Origin: Candidatus Gastranaerophilales bacterium
GTDB taxonomy: Bacteria > Cyanobacteriota > Vampirovibrionia > Gastranaerophilales > Gastranaerophilaceae
Assembly: GCA_944324915.1 (NCBI GenBank)
Contig: CALUYD010000001.1
Coordinates: 1 to 64,000 of the forward strand
Direction: 5' to 3'
Length of the DNA stretch: 64,000 bases
In this document: piece by piece, positions 34,216-42,724 of the stretch
Layout of the letters: each line of letters begins with the position of its first letter
How positions within the stretch are numbered: the stretch's first letter is position 1
The notes under the pieces: model-generated
What the model was told of the DNA's origin: nothing
Seen by the model: only the letters and a program-made list of their open reading frames with translations
Databases searched by the model: none
Position numbers and translations under genes: made by a program

Positions 34216-34881
34216 ATGACTCAAGGCATATCATCAAGCCTTAACTTGGCGCTTGCGCGCATAAGTTATATAGAAAACAGTTTTTCCGCACTTGAAAAAG
34301 TTGCAGGGCAAGATAGTGCAATAAACCCGACACAAAAAGATTTCAGCGAAATTTTAAACTCTAAAAAAGAAGAAAAAATTGAAAAAAAAGAAGATACAAA
34401 ACCTCTCACAGAAATTAGCGAAGAAATAAAACCCGAGCTAAAAGAAGCAATTGAGCTAAAATCTAAAATAGATTTAAAATCACAAAGCACAAATATAGAT
34501 GAATTAATTGAAACATTTAGCGAAAAATATGGAATAGATGGCGATTTTATAAAAGCCATAATAAAACAAGAATCAGGCTTTAATCCAAATGCTACAAGCA
34601 AAAAAGGTGCAATGGGTTTAATGCAATTAATGCCAAAAACAGCCCAATCCCTTGGCGTTATTGATGCTTATGACCCAAGTCAAAATATAGAAGGCGGAGT
34701 TAAATATCTAAAAGGATTATTGGATAGATTTGATAATAATCAAGAACTAGCACTTGCTGCATATAATGCAGGTCCAAATGCAGTTAAAAAATACGGAGGA
34801 ATTCCTCCCTACAAAGAAACACAAAATTACGTAAAAGCAATTATGGCTACATACAACAAAGTTAAAGAGGCAAGCATATAA
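34216..34881 (+). CDS. Lytic transglycosylase (SLT domain), probably flagellar
   Basis: 221 aa. A Gln/Lys/Glu-rich linker (about 30-90) leads to an SLT goose-lysozyme-type domain (about 95-215): catalytic Glu in 'IKQESGFNPNATSKKGAMGLMQLMPKTA', and 'LALAAYNAGPNAVKKYGGIPPY'. No signal peptide is visible, so export by the flagellar apparatus is possible. It is the first gene of the flgF-flgL cluster and its stop overlaps the flgF ATG (TAATG). FlgJ downstream has no muramidase domain, so this protein probably opens the peptidoglycan for the rod. Confidence 0.88.
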   Translation: MTQGISSSLNLALARISYIENSFSALEKVAGQDSAINPTQKDFSEILNSKKEEKIEKKEDTKPLTEISEEIKPELKEAIELKSKIDLKSQSTNIDELIETFSEKYGIDGDFIKAIIKQESGFNPNATSKKGAMGLMQLMPKTAQSLGVIDAYDPSQNIEGGVKYLKGLLDRFDNNQELALAAYNAGPNAVKKYGGIPPYKETQNYVKAIMATYNKVKEASI

Positions 34882-35738
34882 TGATAACAAGAGGTATTGA
34901 AACAGTTTCAAAAGGTATGCAAGCGCTTATAGACTTCGAGGATGTAACCGCTCACAACCTTGCCAACGTAACAACAAACGGATTTAAAAGATCAAATATA
35001 ACTTTTCAAGATATTATGCAATCAAAAGTCCAAACTCAAAACTACCAAGGCAAAAAAGTTGAAGTAGGTTCACTTTCTGCAGGAGCAAGGACAGATAGAA
35101 CATATATCGATTTTTCTCAAGGCGGTTTAGCGGAATCAGGCAACAAACTTGATGTAGCATTCCATGGCGACGGCTTTTTTAAAGTAAGATACCAAGGAAT
35201 ACCTGAAAATAAACCCTATGATGAAAGAGATTACTATTACCAAAGAACAGGTAATTTTGCACTTGATGATGAAAATTATTTAGTCAATAAAGACGGTGAT
35301 TTCATTATGGATATGGAAAACAGGAAAATCAGAATTACAAGAGATCCTGATTCTGAAGAAGTAAACGAAATGAACAGATTAGACATAACGAAAGACCTTA
35401 TTATAGGTGAAAACGGACAAATTACTCTATGCAATCCGAATTTTAATATGCCTTTGCAAAAGATACAAGTTTGCGATTTTGAGGACAAAACCAAAATTTC
35501 CGGCATAGGTAATGCAAAATATTTAGCAATTTACGGACAAAATCCGGGGCTATATACGAAAGCTGACGGCACTTTCAGCCTACAACAAGGAATGGTTGAA
35601 ATGTCTAATGCAAACACAATCACTGAAATGCTTAATTCTATTAACGTTTCAAGAGGATATGAATCAATGAGTAAAATTTTAAAAACTCAAAGCGACACGG
35701 TACAACAAGCCATCAACTTAGGTAGTATTTCAAGATAG
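34881..35738 (+). CDS. flgF: Flagellar basal-body rod protein FlgF
   Basis: 285 aa of the FlgE/F/G family. N-terminal rod motif 'ALIDFEDVTAHNLANVTTNGFKRSNITFQD', central 'LDVAFHGDGFFKV' and the C-terminal helix 'NANTITEMLNSINVSRGYESMSKILKTQSDTVQQAI'. FlgF rather than FlgG because a better FlgG follows 8 bp downstream. Proximal/distal rod component of the basal body. Confidence 0.9.
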   Translation: MITRGIETVSKGMQALIDFEDVTAHNLANVTTNGFKRSNITFQDIMQSKVQTQNYQGKKVEVGSLSAGARTDRTYIDFSQGGLAESGNKLDVAFHGDGFFKVRYQGIPENKPYDERDYYYQRTGNFALDDENYLVNKDGDFIMDMENRKIRITRDPDSEEVNEMNRLDITKDLIIGENGQITLCNPNFNMPLQKIQVCDFEDKTKISGIGNAKYLAIYGQNPGLYTKADGTFSLQQGMVEMSNANTITEMLNSINVSRGYESMSKILKTQSDTVQQAINLGSISR

Positions 35739-35746
35739 GAGCAATA

Positions 35747-36532
35747 ATGTTAAGAGCACTGACCACAGCAGCAACAGGGATGATTGCACAACAAAATAAC
35801 TTAGATGTTATATCAAATAACGTAGCAAACTTATCTACATTTGGTTACAAAAAAGTTAGAGCAGAATTTCAAGACCTTTTAAGCCAAATCCATAGAACAC
35901 CGGGGGCGCAAATGGGTCAAGGAACATATCAACCTGTTGGTATTGAGGTTGGTCTTGGTGTTAAAACTGCCGCAACAACAAGAATTTTTTCACCAGGTAA
36001 CTTGCAATCAACAGACAGACAACTTGATGTTGCCATTGCAGGGGACGGATTTTTCCAAATAACTCTTGATGATGGCTCTTTGGCTTATACAAGAGATGGC
36101 TCTTGGAAAATGGATTCAAACGGTCAAATCGTAACAACAGACGGCTATCAATTACAACCGCCTATTACAATTCCCGTTAATGCAAAAGAAATAGTTATTT
36201 CTCAAGCAGGGATTGTTTCTTGCACAACAGGAACAAATTCTGAACAAACCCAATTAGGTCAAATTCAATTGGTAAAATTCCAAAACCCATCAGGCTTAAT
36301 GGCAATAGGACACAACTTATATCGTGAAACACAAGCCTCAGGAACTCCTCTACAAGGTATAGCGGGTGAAGAAGGCTATGGCACAATTGAACAATGCTTT
36401 ATTGAAGGTTCAAACGTTCAAATCGTAGAAGAATTAATCGGTCTTATTAAAACAGAACGTGCTTACGAATCAAATTCAAAAGTAATTACAGCAGGCTCGA
36501 ACATACTTCAACAAACAAATCAAATAGTATAG
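35747..36532 (+). CDS. flgG: Flagellar distal rod protein FlgG
   Basis: 261 aa, the usual length. 'LRALTTAATGMIAQQNNLDVISNNVANLSTFGYKKVRAEFQDL' at the N-terminus, 'RQLDVAIAGDGFFQI' and 'SNVQIVEELIGLIKTERAYESNSKVI' at the C-terminus. AGGAG lies before the ATG. Confidence 0.97.
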   Translation: MLRALTTAATGMIAQQNNLDVISNNVANLSTFGYKKVRAEFQDLLSQIHRTPGAQMGQGTYQPVGIEVGLGVKTAATTRIFSPGNLQSTDRQLDVAIAGDGFFQITLDDGSLAYTRDGSWKMDSNGQIVTTDGYQLQPPITIPVNAKEIVISQAGIVSCTTGTNSEQTQLGQIQLVKFQNPSGLMAIGHNLYRETQASGTPLQGIAGEEGYGTIEQCFIEGSNVQIVEELIGLIKTERAYESNSKVITAGSNILQQTNQIV

Positions 36533-36539
36533 AGGAAAA

Positions 36540-37259
36540 ATGAAAAAATCAGCTAAAAATTTAATATTATTTTTAATGATTATCGCAAATGTTAATTGCG
36601 CATTTTGCTATACATTAACAAAAGAAGAATTAAAAGCCGATATTTTAGCTAAAGTTACTCCTCAAATTAAATCCCAGCTTGCAGATTACACTCAAGATAT
36701 TAAAATTTCAATTCAAGGTTTATCAAATCAACCGATAGTAACAAACGAAAACACAAAACCAAAAATTGAAATAATATCCCAAAATAATTCATTCAATCAA
36801 AATTCTTATAAAAGAATAATTATTAAAAATTCAATGGGAAATGTTATAAAAGCGTTTCCAATAAATGTTCAAACACAAGTATTTGCAACTGTTTTAACTG
36901 CAAGCGATAATATTGCATTTAATCAAAGTATTAACCAAAACAATACAAAATTAGAAAGAAAAGAAATAACAAGATACTTAGGAAAAACTTATTCCACACA
37001 AGTTAACGGAATAATTGCAAAAAGAAATTATCAAAAAGGAAATATAATTATAGCTGATTTTACAAAAGCAAAATCTTCAGTTTTAAGAAATTCAAGCATT
37101 GATATTGTTTTTCAATCAAAAGGTTTAAATATAAGACTTAGAGGAAAAGCGCTCAAGGATGGCGCAATTGGAGATACAATTCTTGTTCGCTCCGATAAAT
37201 ACAACAGAACATACACAGGAGTTGTCCAATCAGAAAATGAAGTTATGGTAAGGATATAG
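36540..37259 (+). CDS. flgA: P-ring assembly chaperone FlgA
   Basis: 239 aa. Signal peptide (about 1-23, ending 'CAFCY'), then a less conserved N-terminal part and an SAF-type C-terminal domain ('YQKGNIIIADFTKAKSSV', 'GAIGDTILVRSDKYNRTYTGVVQSENEVMVRI'), the hallmark of FlgA. It helps FlgI fold and assemble in the periplasm. GAGGA lies before the ATG. Confidence 0.9.
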   Translation: MKKSAKNLILFLMIIANVNCAFCYTLTKEELKADILAKVTPQIKSQLADYTQDIKISIQGLSNQPIVTNENTKPKIEIISQNNSFNQNSYKRIIIKNSMGNVIKAFPINVQTQVFATVLTASDNIAFNQSINQNNTKLERKEITRYLGKTYSTQVNGIIAKRNYQKGNIIIADFTKAKSSVLRNSSIDIVFQSKGLNIRLRGKALKDGAIGDTILVRSDKYNRTYTGVVQSENEVMVRI

Positions 37260-37261
37260 AT

Positions 37262-37870
37262 ATGAAAAAGTTAGTTATTTTATCTTTAATATTAAGCTCA
37301 ATTTTAAGCGTAAATGCTGAAAGTTTATTTTCGCTTAATGCTTCACAAAGCTCAGTAATTGAACCTAAAGCGCTATTTTCATCAGTAAGAGCAAGAGGAA
37401 TAGGCGATTTAGTTTCAATTGTTATTGATGAAGCTCCGGCTATGACAGATATTGGAACATATTCAACTCAAAAACAAAGCTCTTTAGCTGAAAATTTAAC
37501 AAGAGCATTCAATACAATATTTAGCGCAAATCTAAAAGGCGCGCTTGATGGTACAGAAGGAAATTTAAATGTTACAGGTCAAACTCAACTTGCAAGAACA
37601 TTATCTTTAACTGATATTGTCGTTGCTCAAGTTGTACAAGTTTTACCTAACGGAAATTTGCTTGTTCAAGGCAAAAAAAGTTTAGTTAATCAAAACGAAA
37701 GACTTGATTTAATTATTTCAGGGATAGTTGATCCAAAATGGATTAATCAATCAGGAGAAATATACTCAAGCCAAGTAGCTAACTTACAATTTGCTATGAA
37801 TGGTGCAGGCACTGTATCACGTGGTCAAAACGAAGGTATCTTGGATAGAGCAATCAGAACTATATTCTAA
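37262..37870 (+). CDS. flgH: Flagellar L-ring protein FlgH without a lipobox
   Basis: 202 aa. The outer-membrane ring component. 'ALFSSVRARGIGDLVSIVIDEAP', 'QVVQVLPNGNLLVQGKKSLVNQNERLDLIISGIVDPKWI' and 'VANLQFAMNGAGTVSRGQNEGILDRAI' are conserved FlgH segments. The signal peptide MKKLVILSLILSSILSVNA is followed by Glu, and there is no cysteine, so the usual N-terminal lipid anchor of FlgH is absent. Two bases after flgA. Confidence 0.95.
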   Translation: MKKLVILSLILSSILSVNAESLFSLNASQSSVIEPKALFSSVRARGIGDLVSIVIDEAPAMTDIGTYSTQKQSSLAENLTRAFNTIFSANLKGALDGTEGNLNVTGQTQLARTLSLTDIVVAQVVQVLPNGNLLVQGKKSLVNQNERLDLIISGIVDPKWINQSGEIYSSQVANLQFAMNGAGTVSRGQNEGILDRAIRTIF

Positions 37871-37882
37871 AAATAATACGGG

Positions 37883-39007
37883 ATGACAAATATGAAAATA
37901 CAAAAATTTATAGCTTTATTTATTCTATGTTTTATGGCATTATCTTGCGCAACTCAAGTATATGCTATATCAGAACAAACACTAAGAATTAAAGATATAA
38001 CCCATGTAAAAGGAATAAGAGAAAACCAAGCAGTAGGCTACGGTCTTGTAGTGGGTCTGCAAAATACAGGTGATAACTCTCGTCATACACAAATGACAAG
38101 CCAACAAATGTTATTATCTTTAGGTACTGTAATTGATCAATCAAACTATATCCAAAAAGGTACTTCAGCAGCGGTTATCGTTACTGCTACAATTCCTCCT
38201 TTTGCAAAAGAAGGCGATAAACTTGATGTAACAGTTTCAGCAATGGCAGACGCTAAAAGCCTTGTAGGCGGTGTTTTAGTTCAAACACAATTAAGAGCTC
38301 CAAATGGTGAAATAGTTGCCGTAGCTCAAGGCCCTGTTTCAACAGGCGGTATTAAAGCATCTCAAGGCGGTGCAAGCGCTTCTAAAGGCGTTACCACAAC
38401 AGGAAGAGTTCCAAACGGTGCAATTGTTGAAAGAGATATTTTATCAACAATTGGCGATGAAACAACTCTAACTTTATTATTAGATAAAGCAGATTACACA
38501 ATGGCAAGCCGTATTTCTAAAACTATTTCAACAAGAATAGCACCGGCTAAAGCTCTTGATGGCGGTGCAGTTGAAATTCAAATACCACAAAGATATAGAG
38601 ATGATAGAGTAACTTTTCTATCTTTAATAGAAAATCAAATAGTTGGTGCAGTAAGCGAAAAGGCTAAAGTTGTTGTAAATGAAAGAACAGGAACGATAGT
38701 AATAGGCGGAAATACAAAGTTAATGCCCGCTGCAATTGCCCATGGCGGAATTACGGTTACTATTCAAGTTGAAAATGAAGTAGTTCAGCCAAATCCTATG
38801 GCACAAGGTAACACTGCCCTAATACAAAATGCCGCTATTCAAGTAACCGAAAAACAAGGTTCATTAATTGAAATGCAGGCTAATTCAAGTTTATCAGATT
38901 TAGTAAGTGCGCTAAATAATATAGGAGTAACTCCACTTGATTTAATAGCAATATTACAAGCGCTAGCAAGCGCAGGAAGTCTGCAAGCAGAATTGGAGAT
39001 AATATAA
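37883..39007 (+). CDS. flgI: Flagellar P-ring protein FlgI
   Basis: 374 aa. Signal peptide to about residue 28 ('CATQVYA'), then 'LRIKDITHVKGIRENQAVGYGLVVGLQNTGD', typical of the mature FlgI start. 'VVNERTGTIVIGGNTKLMPAAIAHGGITVTI' and 'SDLVSALNNIGVTPLDLIAILQALASAGSLQAELEII' complete the match. The ATG three codons further on (37892) is an equally possible start. Overlaps flgJ by 1 bp (TAATG). Confidence 0.97.
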   Translation: MTNMKIQKFIALFILCFMALSCATQVYAISEQTLRIKDITHVKGIRENQAVGYGLVVGLQNTGDNSRHTQMTSQQMLLSLGTVIDQSNYIQKGTSAAVIVTATIPPFAKEGDKLDVTVSAMADAKSLVGGVLVQTQLRAPNGEIVAVAQGPVSTGGIKASQGGASASKGVTTTGRVPNGAIVERDILSTIGDETTLTLLLDKADYTMASRISKTISTRIAPAKALDGGAVEIQIPQRYRDDRVTFLSLIENQIVGAVSEKAKVVVNERTGTIVIGGNTKLMPAAIAHGGITVTIQVENEVVQPNPMAQGNTALIQNAAIQVTEKQGSLIEMQANSSLSDLVSALNNIGVTPLDLIAILQALASAGSLQAELEII

Positions 39008-39342
39008 TGAATAATTACGTTGGAAGTATTGGAAATGCCTATATGCAAAATAGCTCCGATTTAGCTGCTATTGAAAATATTAAAGGCTCATCAAAATCAG
39101 AAAAAGAACAACTTCAAAAAACAGCAAACGAATTTGAGTCAATTTTTATTGCAAAAATGCTAAATGAAATGGATAAAACAGTAGATAAAGAAAATTCACT
39201 ATTTCAAGAAAGCAAATATTTAGATAATTTAAAATCATTTATGTATAACGGCATAGCTCGTGAAATTGCTTCAAATCCGCACACAAGCATAGGCGTTGCA
39301 AAACAATTATATACACAACTTGAAAAAACAGTTAAAGGCTAA
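39007..39342 (+). CDS. flgJ: Rod-binding protein FlgJ (N-terminal domain only)
   Basis: 111 aa. Only the rod-cap domain is present ('TANEFESIFIAKMLNEMDKTVDKENSLFQESKYLDNLKSFMYNGIAREIA'); the glucosaminidase domain of enteric FlgJ is absent. This single-domain form is common outside gamma/beta-proteobacteria. The lytic transglycosylase at the head of the cluster can supply the missing activity. Confidence 0.92.
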   Translation: MNNYVGSIGNAYMQNSSDLAAIENIKGSSKSEKEQLQKTANEFESIFIAKMLNEMDKTVDKENSLFQESKYLDNLKSFMYNGIAREIASNPHTSIGVAKQLYTQLEKTVKG

Positions 39343-39344
39343 AA

Positions 39345-39662
39345 ATGGACATAAACAACAACACAAATATTTCAGCACAAATTGCAAATTCGATTTCAAA
39401 ATTGAATTTAAACACTGCAAAAAGAGCATTTGAAGTACAAAAACCACAAGAAAATACTTCAAATACTGAATTGCAAAGTATCAAAAAAGATGATATTTCT
39501 TTAATAGATGAGAAAAAAGCTCAACAAAATGCTCGCTCAAACGGCATAAATGTTGAAGAAATACAAAAATACGCAAATTCCATGGGGGAGAATTTATCAA
39601 TTGACGACATTAACTACGGTTTAATGTATGGAAGAAGTGTAATAGCTGATTTTAGCGCATAA
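39345..39662 (+). CDS. 105-aa protein at the flgM position, function unknown
   Basis: It lies 2 bp after flgJ and 9 bp before flgN, where anti-sigma factor FlgM is often found. The sequence is polar and Gln/Asn/Lys-rich, with a C-terminal segment 'EIQKYANSMGENLSIDDINYGLMYGRSVIADFSA'. I see no convincing FlgM helix pattern ('R...V..lr..I..G.Y'). It may be a highly diverged FlgM or a different accessory flagellar protein; no export signal is visible. Confidence 0.6.
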   Translation: MDINNNTNISAQIANSISKLNLNTAKRAFEVQKPQENTSNTELQSIKKDDISLIDEKKAQQNARSNGINVEEIQKYANSMGENLSIDDINYGLMYGRSVIADFSA

Positions 39663-39671
39663 GGATAAAAA

Positions 39672-40061
39672 ATGAATTATAATGAAGTTTACAATACTTT
39701 TTTAGAATTAAAAGAAATTTTATTAAGAAAAAAAGAAGCAATAATTAAAAAAAATCTTGAAGATTTAAATAAAAATGATGAAGCAACAATAGTATTAGTG
39801 GAAAAAATTAATAAATTTGACTTAAAAAACAATAATTTCTCTCAAAATGAGAAAGAAAACCTTAAAAAGCTGGGTGAAGAAATTAAAATTATTCAAGAAA
39901 ATAACGAAATCTTAATAAAACATTCACTTGATGTTATAAATAACATATTATCTGGTATTTTAAATATAGCACAAAACGAAAAAACATCTTACAATGCAAA
40001 AGGCATAGGATGCCAAGATAGCGAATGCTTAGATATTTCATCAATCACGGAAGAAGCATAA
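39672..40061 (+). CDS. flgN: FlgN-like export chaperone
   Basis: 129 aa, almost entirely helical: 'YNTFLELKEILLRKKEAIIKKNLEDLNKNDEATIVLVEKI' then 'NLKKLGEEIKIIQENNEILIKHSLDVINNILSGIL'. This matches the FlgN family (cytosolic chaperone of FlgK and FlgL), and it directly precedes flgK. AAGGAT is the ribosome-binding site. Confidence 0.8.
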   Translation: MNYNEVYNTFLELKEILLRKKEAIIKKNLEDLNKNDEATIVLVEKINKFDLKNNNFSQNEKENLKKLGEEIKIIQENNEILIKHSLDVINNILSGILNIAQNEKTSYNAKGIGCQDSECLDISSITEEA

Positions 40062-40079
40062 TTAAAAGGATTTAATATT

Positions 40080-41633
40080 ATGTCACTTAATCAAACAATG
40101 AATATCTCAACAGGCTCTATGAAAAACAACCAATACGCTCTAACGGTTGTTTCGCAAAATATTGCCAATTTACATGTTGATGGATACCACAGACAAAAAC
40201 CCAATTTTGTTACTAACGAATACACAACAAATTGCGAAAATGTAATTTCAACCATAAAAGGTATGAATGGCGCATCAATATCTTCACTTGTTAATTTTAT
40301 AGATAATGGCGCATTTAACGGATTATTAGGTTCAAATTCTGAATATAATTACTATAATACCCTAGCTGATGCGCTGGGAGAATTAGAAGGTCTTGCTGAT
40401 GATTTAGGAGATAACGGCTTAAATGCGCTTTTAAATGATTTTTATAAAGCAGCCGCTAATTTAGAACAATTTCCATCTGATTTATCAATAAGACAACAAT
40501 ATGTCCAAGCAGCACAAAGCGTTTGCGAAAAATTTAATCAAATTTCACAAAAATGTGATTCTATTCAAGATGATAAATTTAATACAATAGGCATGAATAT
40601 TGATAATATAAATGCCTTATTAAATAAATTAGCCAGCGCAAATGAAACTCATTCAAAAAACAATCAAAGTGCTGCAACACAAGCTGAGATAAACAATATT
40701 TTAGAAGAATTATCCAATTATATGGATATTACAACAACTACAAACCAAAACGGTACAGTTAATGTTTATGTTGGAAACATCGCAGTTGTTCAAGGTTGCG
40801 AGCAAAAATACACAATTGAAGCTGATTTTGATTCGACAAACACTGATAGCGCAGTAAAATTTTCGCTAAGATCAACTGAAAATCCGGATTATGTAATTGA
40901 AGAAGGAGTTACAGAATCCTTTAAATCCGGCTCAATGAAAGCATATATTGATTTCTTAAATGGTTCAGGCGGCAATATCACAAACGTTAACGATTTTAAA
41001 ATCGCCATAAATAGCGCAGCAGAAGCATTTGCTAATGCGCTAAACGATATTCAAACTTATGGAAGCTATGATGAGGGCGAATTTGCAGCTTGCATAGGAG
41101 CTGATGCAGACGGAAATCCGATACTTATTGAAGCAACTGAACCAATGTTTACAACAAAAGACGGCTCAGGCAAATTTGATGCATCAAATATCCAAGTTAA
41201 TGACGCAATTTTAAAAGACCCATTCTTGGTAAGCGCTGCAAGAATTGATTTATCAAAATATACAGATGAAAATGGAAATGTTGATCCTAATTGGGTTCAA
41301 TCAATAGGAAACTCTGATAACGCAACTAAAATCACCGCACTTCAAAATGAAAAAATATGCACATATAACAATGGAAAAAATATGTGTACATTATCAGAAT
41401 TTTTAACCCATAACGCAGCAAAAACAGGTATGGATGTAGCAACAATCCAAGGAAAAGCAGATACCGCAAAAGATATTGCTGATATGGATGCAACAAATTA
41501 CGCTAATTTAGTCGGCGTTAATTTGGATGAAGAACTTGCGGATATGATTAGATACCAAAGAGCTTTTGAAGCATCGGCAAAGATTTTTTCAACTGCTAAT
41601 GATTTAATGGGCACAATTATTGGAATGGTATAA
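40080..41633 (+). CDS. flgK: Hook-filament junction protein FlgK
   Basis: 517 aa. N-terminal D0/D1 'LNQTMNISTGSMKNNQYALTVVSQNIANLHVDGYHRQKP' and C-terminal 'GVNLDEELADMIRYQRAFEASAKIFSTANDLMGTII' are the paired coiled-coil ends of HAP1. Central domain variable. AAAGGA lies before the ATG. Confidence 0.95.
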   Translation: MSLNQTMNISTGSMKNNQYALTVVSQNIANLHVDGYHRQKPNFVTNEYTTNCENVISTIKGMNGASISSLVNFIDNGAFNGLLGSNSEYNYYNTLADALGELEGLADDLGDNGLNALLNDFYKAAANLEQFPSDLSIRQQYVQAAQSVCEKFNQISQKCDSIQDDKFNTIGMNIDNINALLNKLASANETHSKNNQSAATQAEINNILEELSNYMDITTTTNQNGTVNVYVGNIAVVQGCEQKYTIEADFDSTNTDSAVKFSLRSTENPDYVIEEGVTESFKSGSMKAYIDFLNGSGGNITNVNDFKIAINSAAEAFANALNDIQTYGSYDEGEFAACIGADADGNPILIEATEPMFTTKDGSGKFDASNIQVNDAILKDPFLVSAARIDLSKYTDENGNVDPNWVQSIGNSDNATKITALQNEKICTYNNGKNMCTLSEFLTHNAAKTGMDVATIQGKADTAKDIADMDATNYANLVGVNLDEELADMIRYQRAFEASAKIFSTANDLMGTIIGMV

Positions 41634-41654
41634 AAATAAAAAAGGATTTTTATT

Positions 41655-42566
41655 ATGCGTATAGCAACATCGACAATTACAAATTCAGCAACAAACTCAA
41701 TGAATAATGCTTATAAAACTTATTTAGATATTATAAATAAGATAAGCTCTAATAAAAACTTTACCAAAGTATCTGAAAATGTTACTGACGCAACAAAAGT
41801 TTTGAAATTAAACGATGAGCTTGCGCAAATGGATATTTATCAAAGCAATATTCAAGCTGCAATAAATGAAATGAACTTAGCTTATGATACGCTAGGTGCT
41901 ATCAATGACGAAATAACAGAAATAAACAGCTTAATTGTTGAAGCGTCAAATGCTACAACAACACCTGATAGCGCTAAAGCTATTGCAACAGAAATCAAAC
42001 AAAGAATTTCAACTATCACAGATAAAATGAACACAAAATATCTTGATAACTATATTTTCTCAGGTAGCTACACTGATATTATGCCATATACAACAGACGC
42101 TGATGGAAATATTATCTATCAAGGAAGTTCTCAAGTTGCAGGCGATAGAAATTTAACAATTTCTGAAAATACGACTTTTACTTATAATTTCACAGGCGAA
42201 GAAATTTTTGGAAAACAAGACGGCGTAAACGATTTCTTTTCTCAGATGAAAGAACTTGATGAATTATTAAATGCAGATAGTCTTGATTATGACAAAATCA
42301 GAGAAAAATTAGGCGTTTTAGAAACTGCTTCAAATAATATCATACAATCTCAAGGTAATGTTTCTGCTAAAGTTACTAAATTAACGGCAACTCAAAGTGT
42401 TAATGAAAGTACAATAGTAAAACTAACAGAAGACAAAGCAAACCTAGAAGAAGTAGATATAACAAAAGCAGCAACAGATTTAGCAAACGCTCAAACTGCA
42501 CTTCAAGCAAGCTATGCAATAGGAACAACTATCCTTGGAAGTGTTTCATTATTGGATTATCTATAA
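41655..42566 (+). CDS. flgL: Hook-filament junction protein FlgL
   Basis: 303 aa, flagellin-like. 'KVSENVTDATKVLKLNDELAQMDIYQSNIQAAINEMNLAYDTLGAINDEI' at the N-terminal D1 and 'LEEVDITKAATDLANAQTALQASYAIGTTILGSVSLLDYL' at the C-terminal D0/D1. Last gene of the cluster and followed by a terminator. Confidence 0.95.
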   Translation: MRIATSTITNSATNSMNNAYKTYLDIINKISSNKNFTKVSENVTDATKVLKLNDELAQMDIYQSNIQAAINEMNLAYDTLGAINDEITEINSLIVEASNATTTPDSAKAIATEIKQRISTITDKMNTKYLDNYIFSGSYTDIMPYTTDADGNIIYQGSSQVAGDRNLTISENTTFTYNFTGEEIFGKQDGVNDFFSQMKELDELLNADSLDYDKIREKLGVLETASNNIIQSQGNVSAKVTKLTATQSVNESTIVKLTEDKANLEEVDITKAATDLANAQTALQASYAIGTTILGSVSLLDYL

Positions 42567-42601
42567 TTCAAAAGAAACTAAAAAAATTTACTTACCATTG
42601 T

Positions 42602-42628
42602 CCTCTTATTTTAAGAGGTCTTTTTTTA
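42602..42628 (+). terminator. Terminator of the flagellar cluster
   Basis: CCTCTTA/TAAGAGG (42602-42608 with 42612-42618), 3-nt loop, then TC and seven T. Confidence 0.9.
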
Positions 42629-42681
42629 TATTATAAACGCTAATAAGTGATTTTTCCACAAAATACATCAAATAATATAGA

Positions 42682-42709
42682 AAAACCACCCTTCTTAAAG
42701 GGTGGTTTT
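42682..42709. terminator. Terminator of the PPi-PFK gene (bidirectional)
   Basis: AAAACCACCCTT/AAGGGTGGTTTT, 12-bp perfect stem with a 4-nt loop. On the minus strand the U-run TTTTT follows, 16 bp after the PFK stop codon. Confidence 0.9.
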
Positions 42710-42724
42710 ATTTACATTTTGAAA

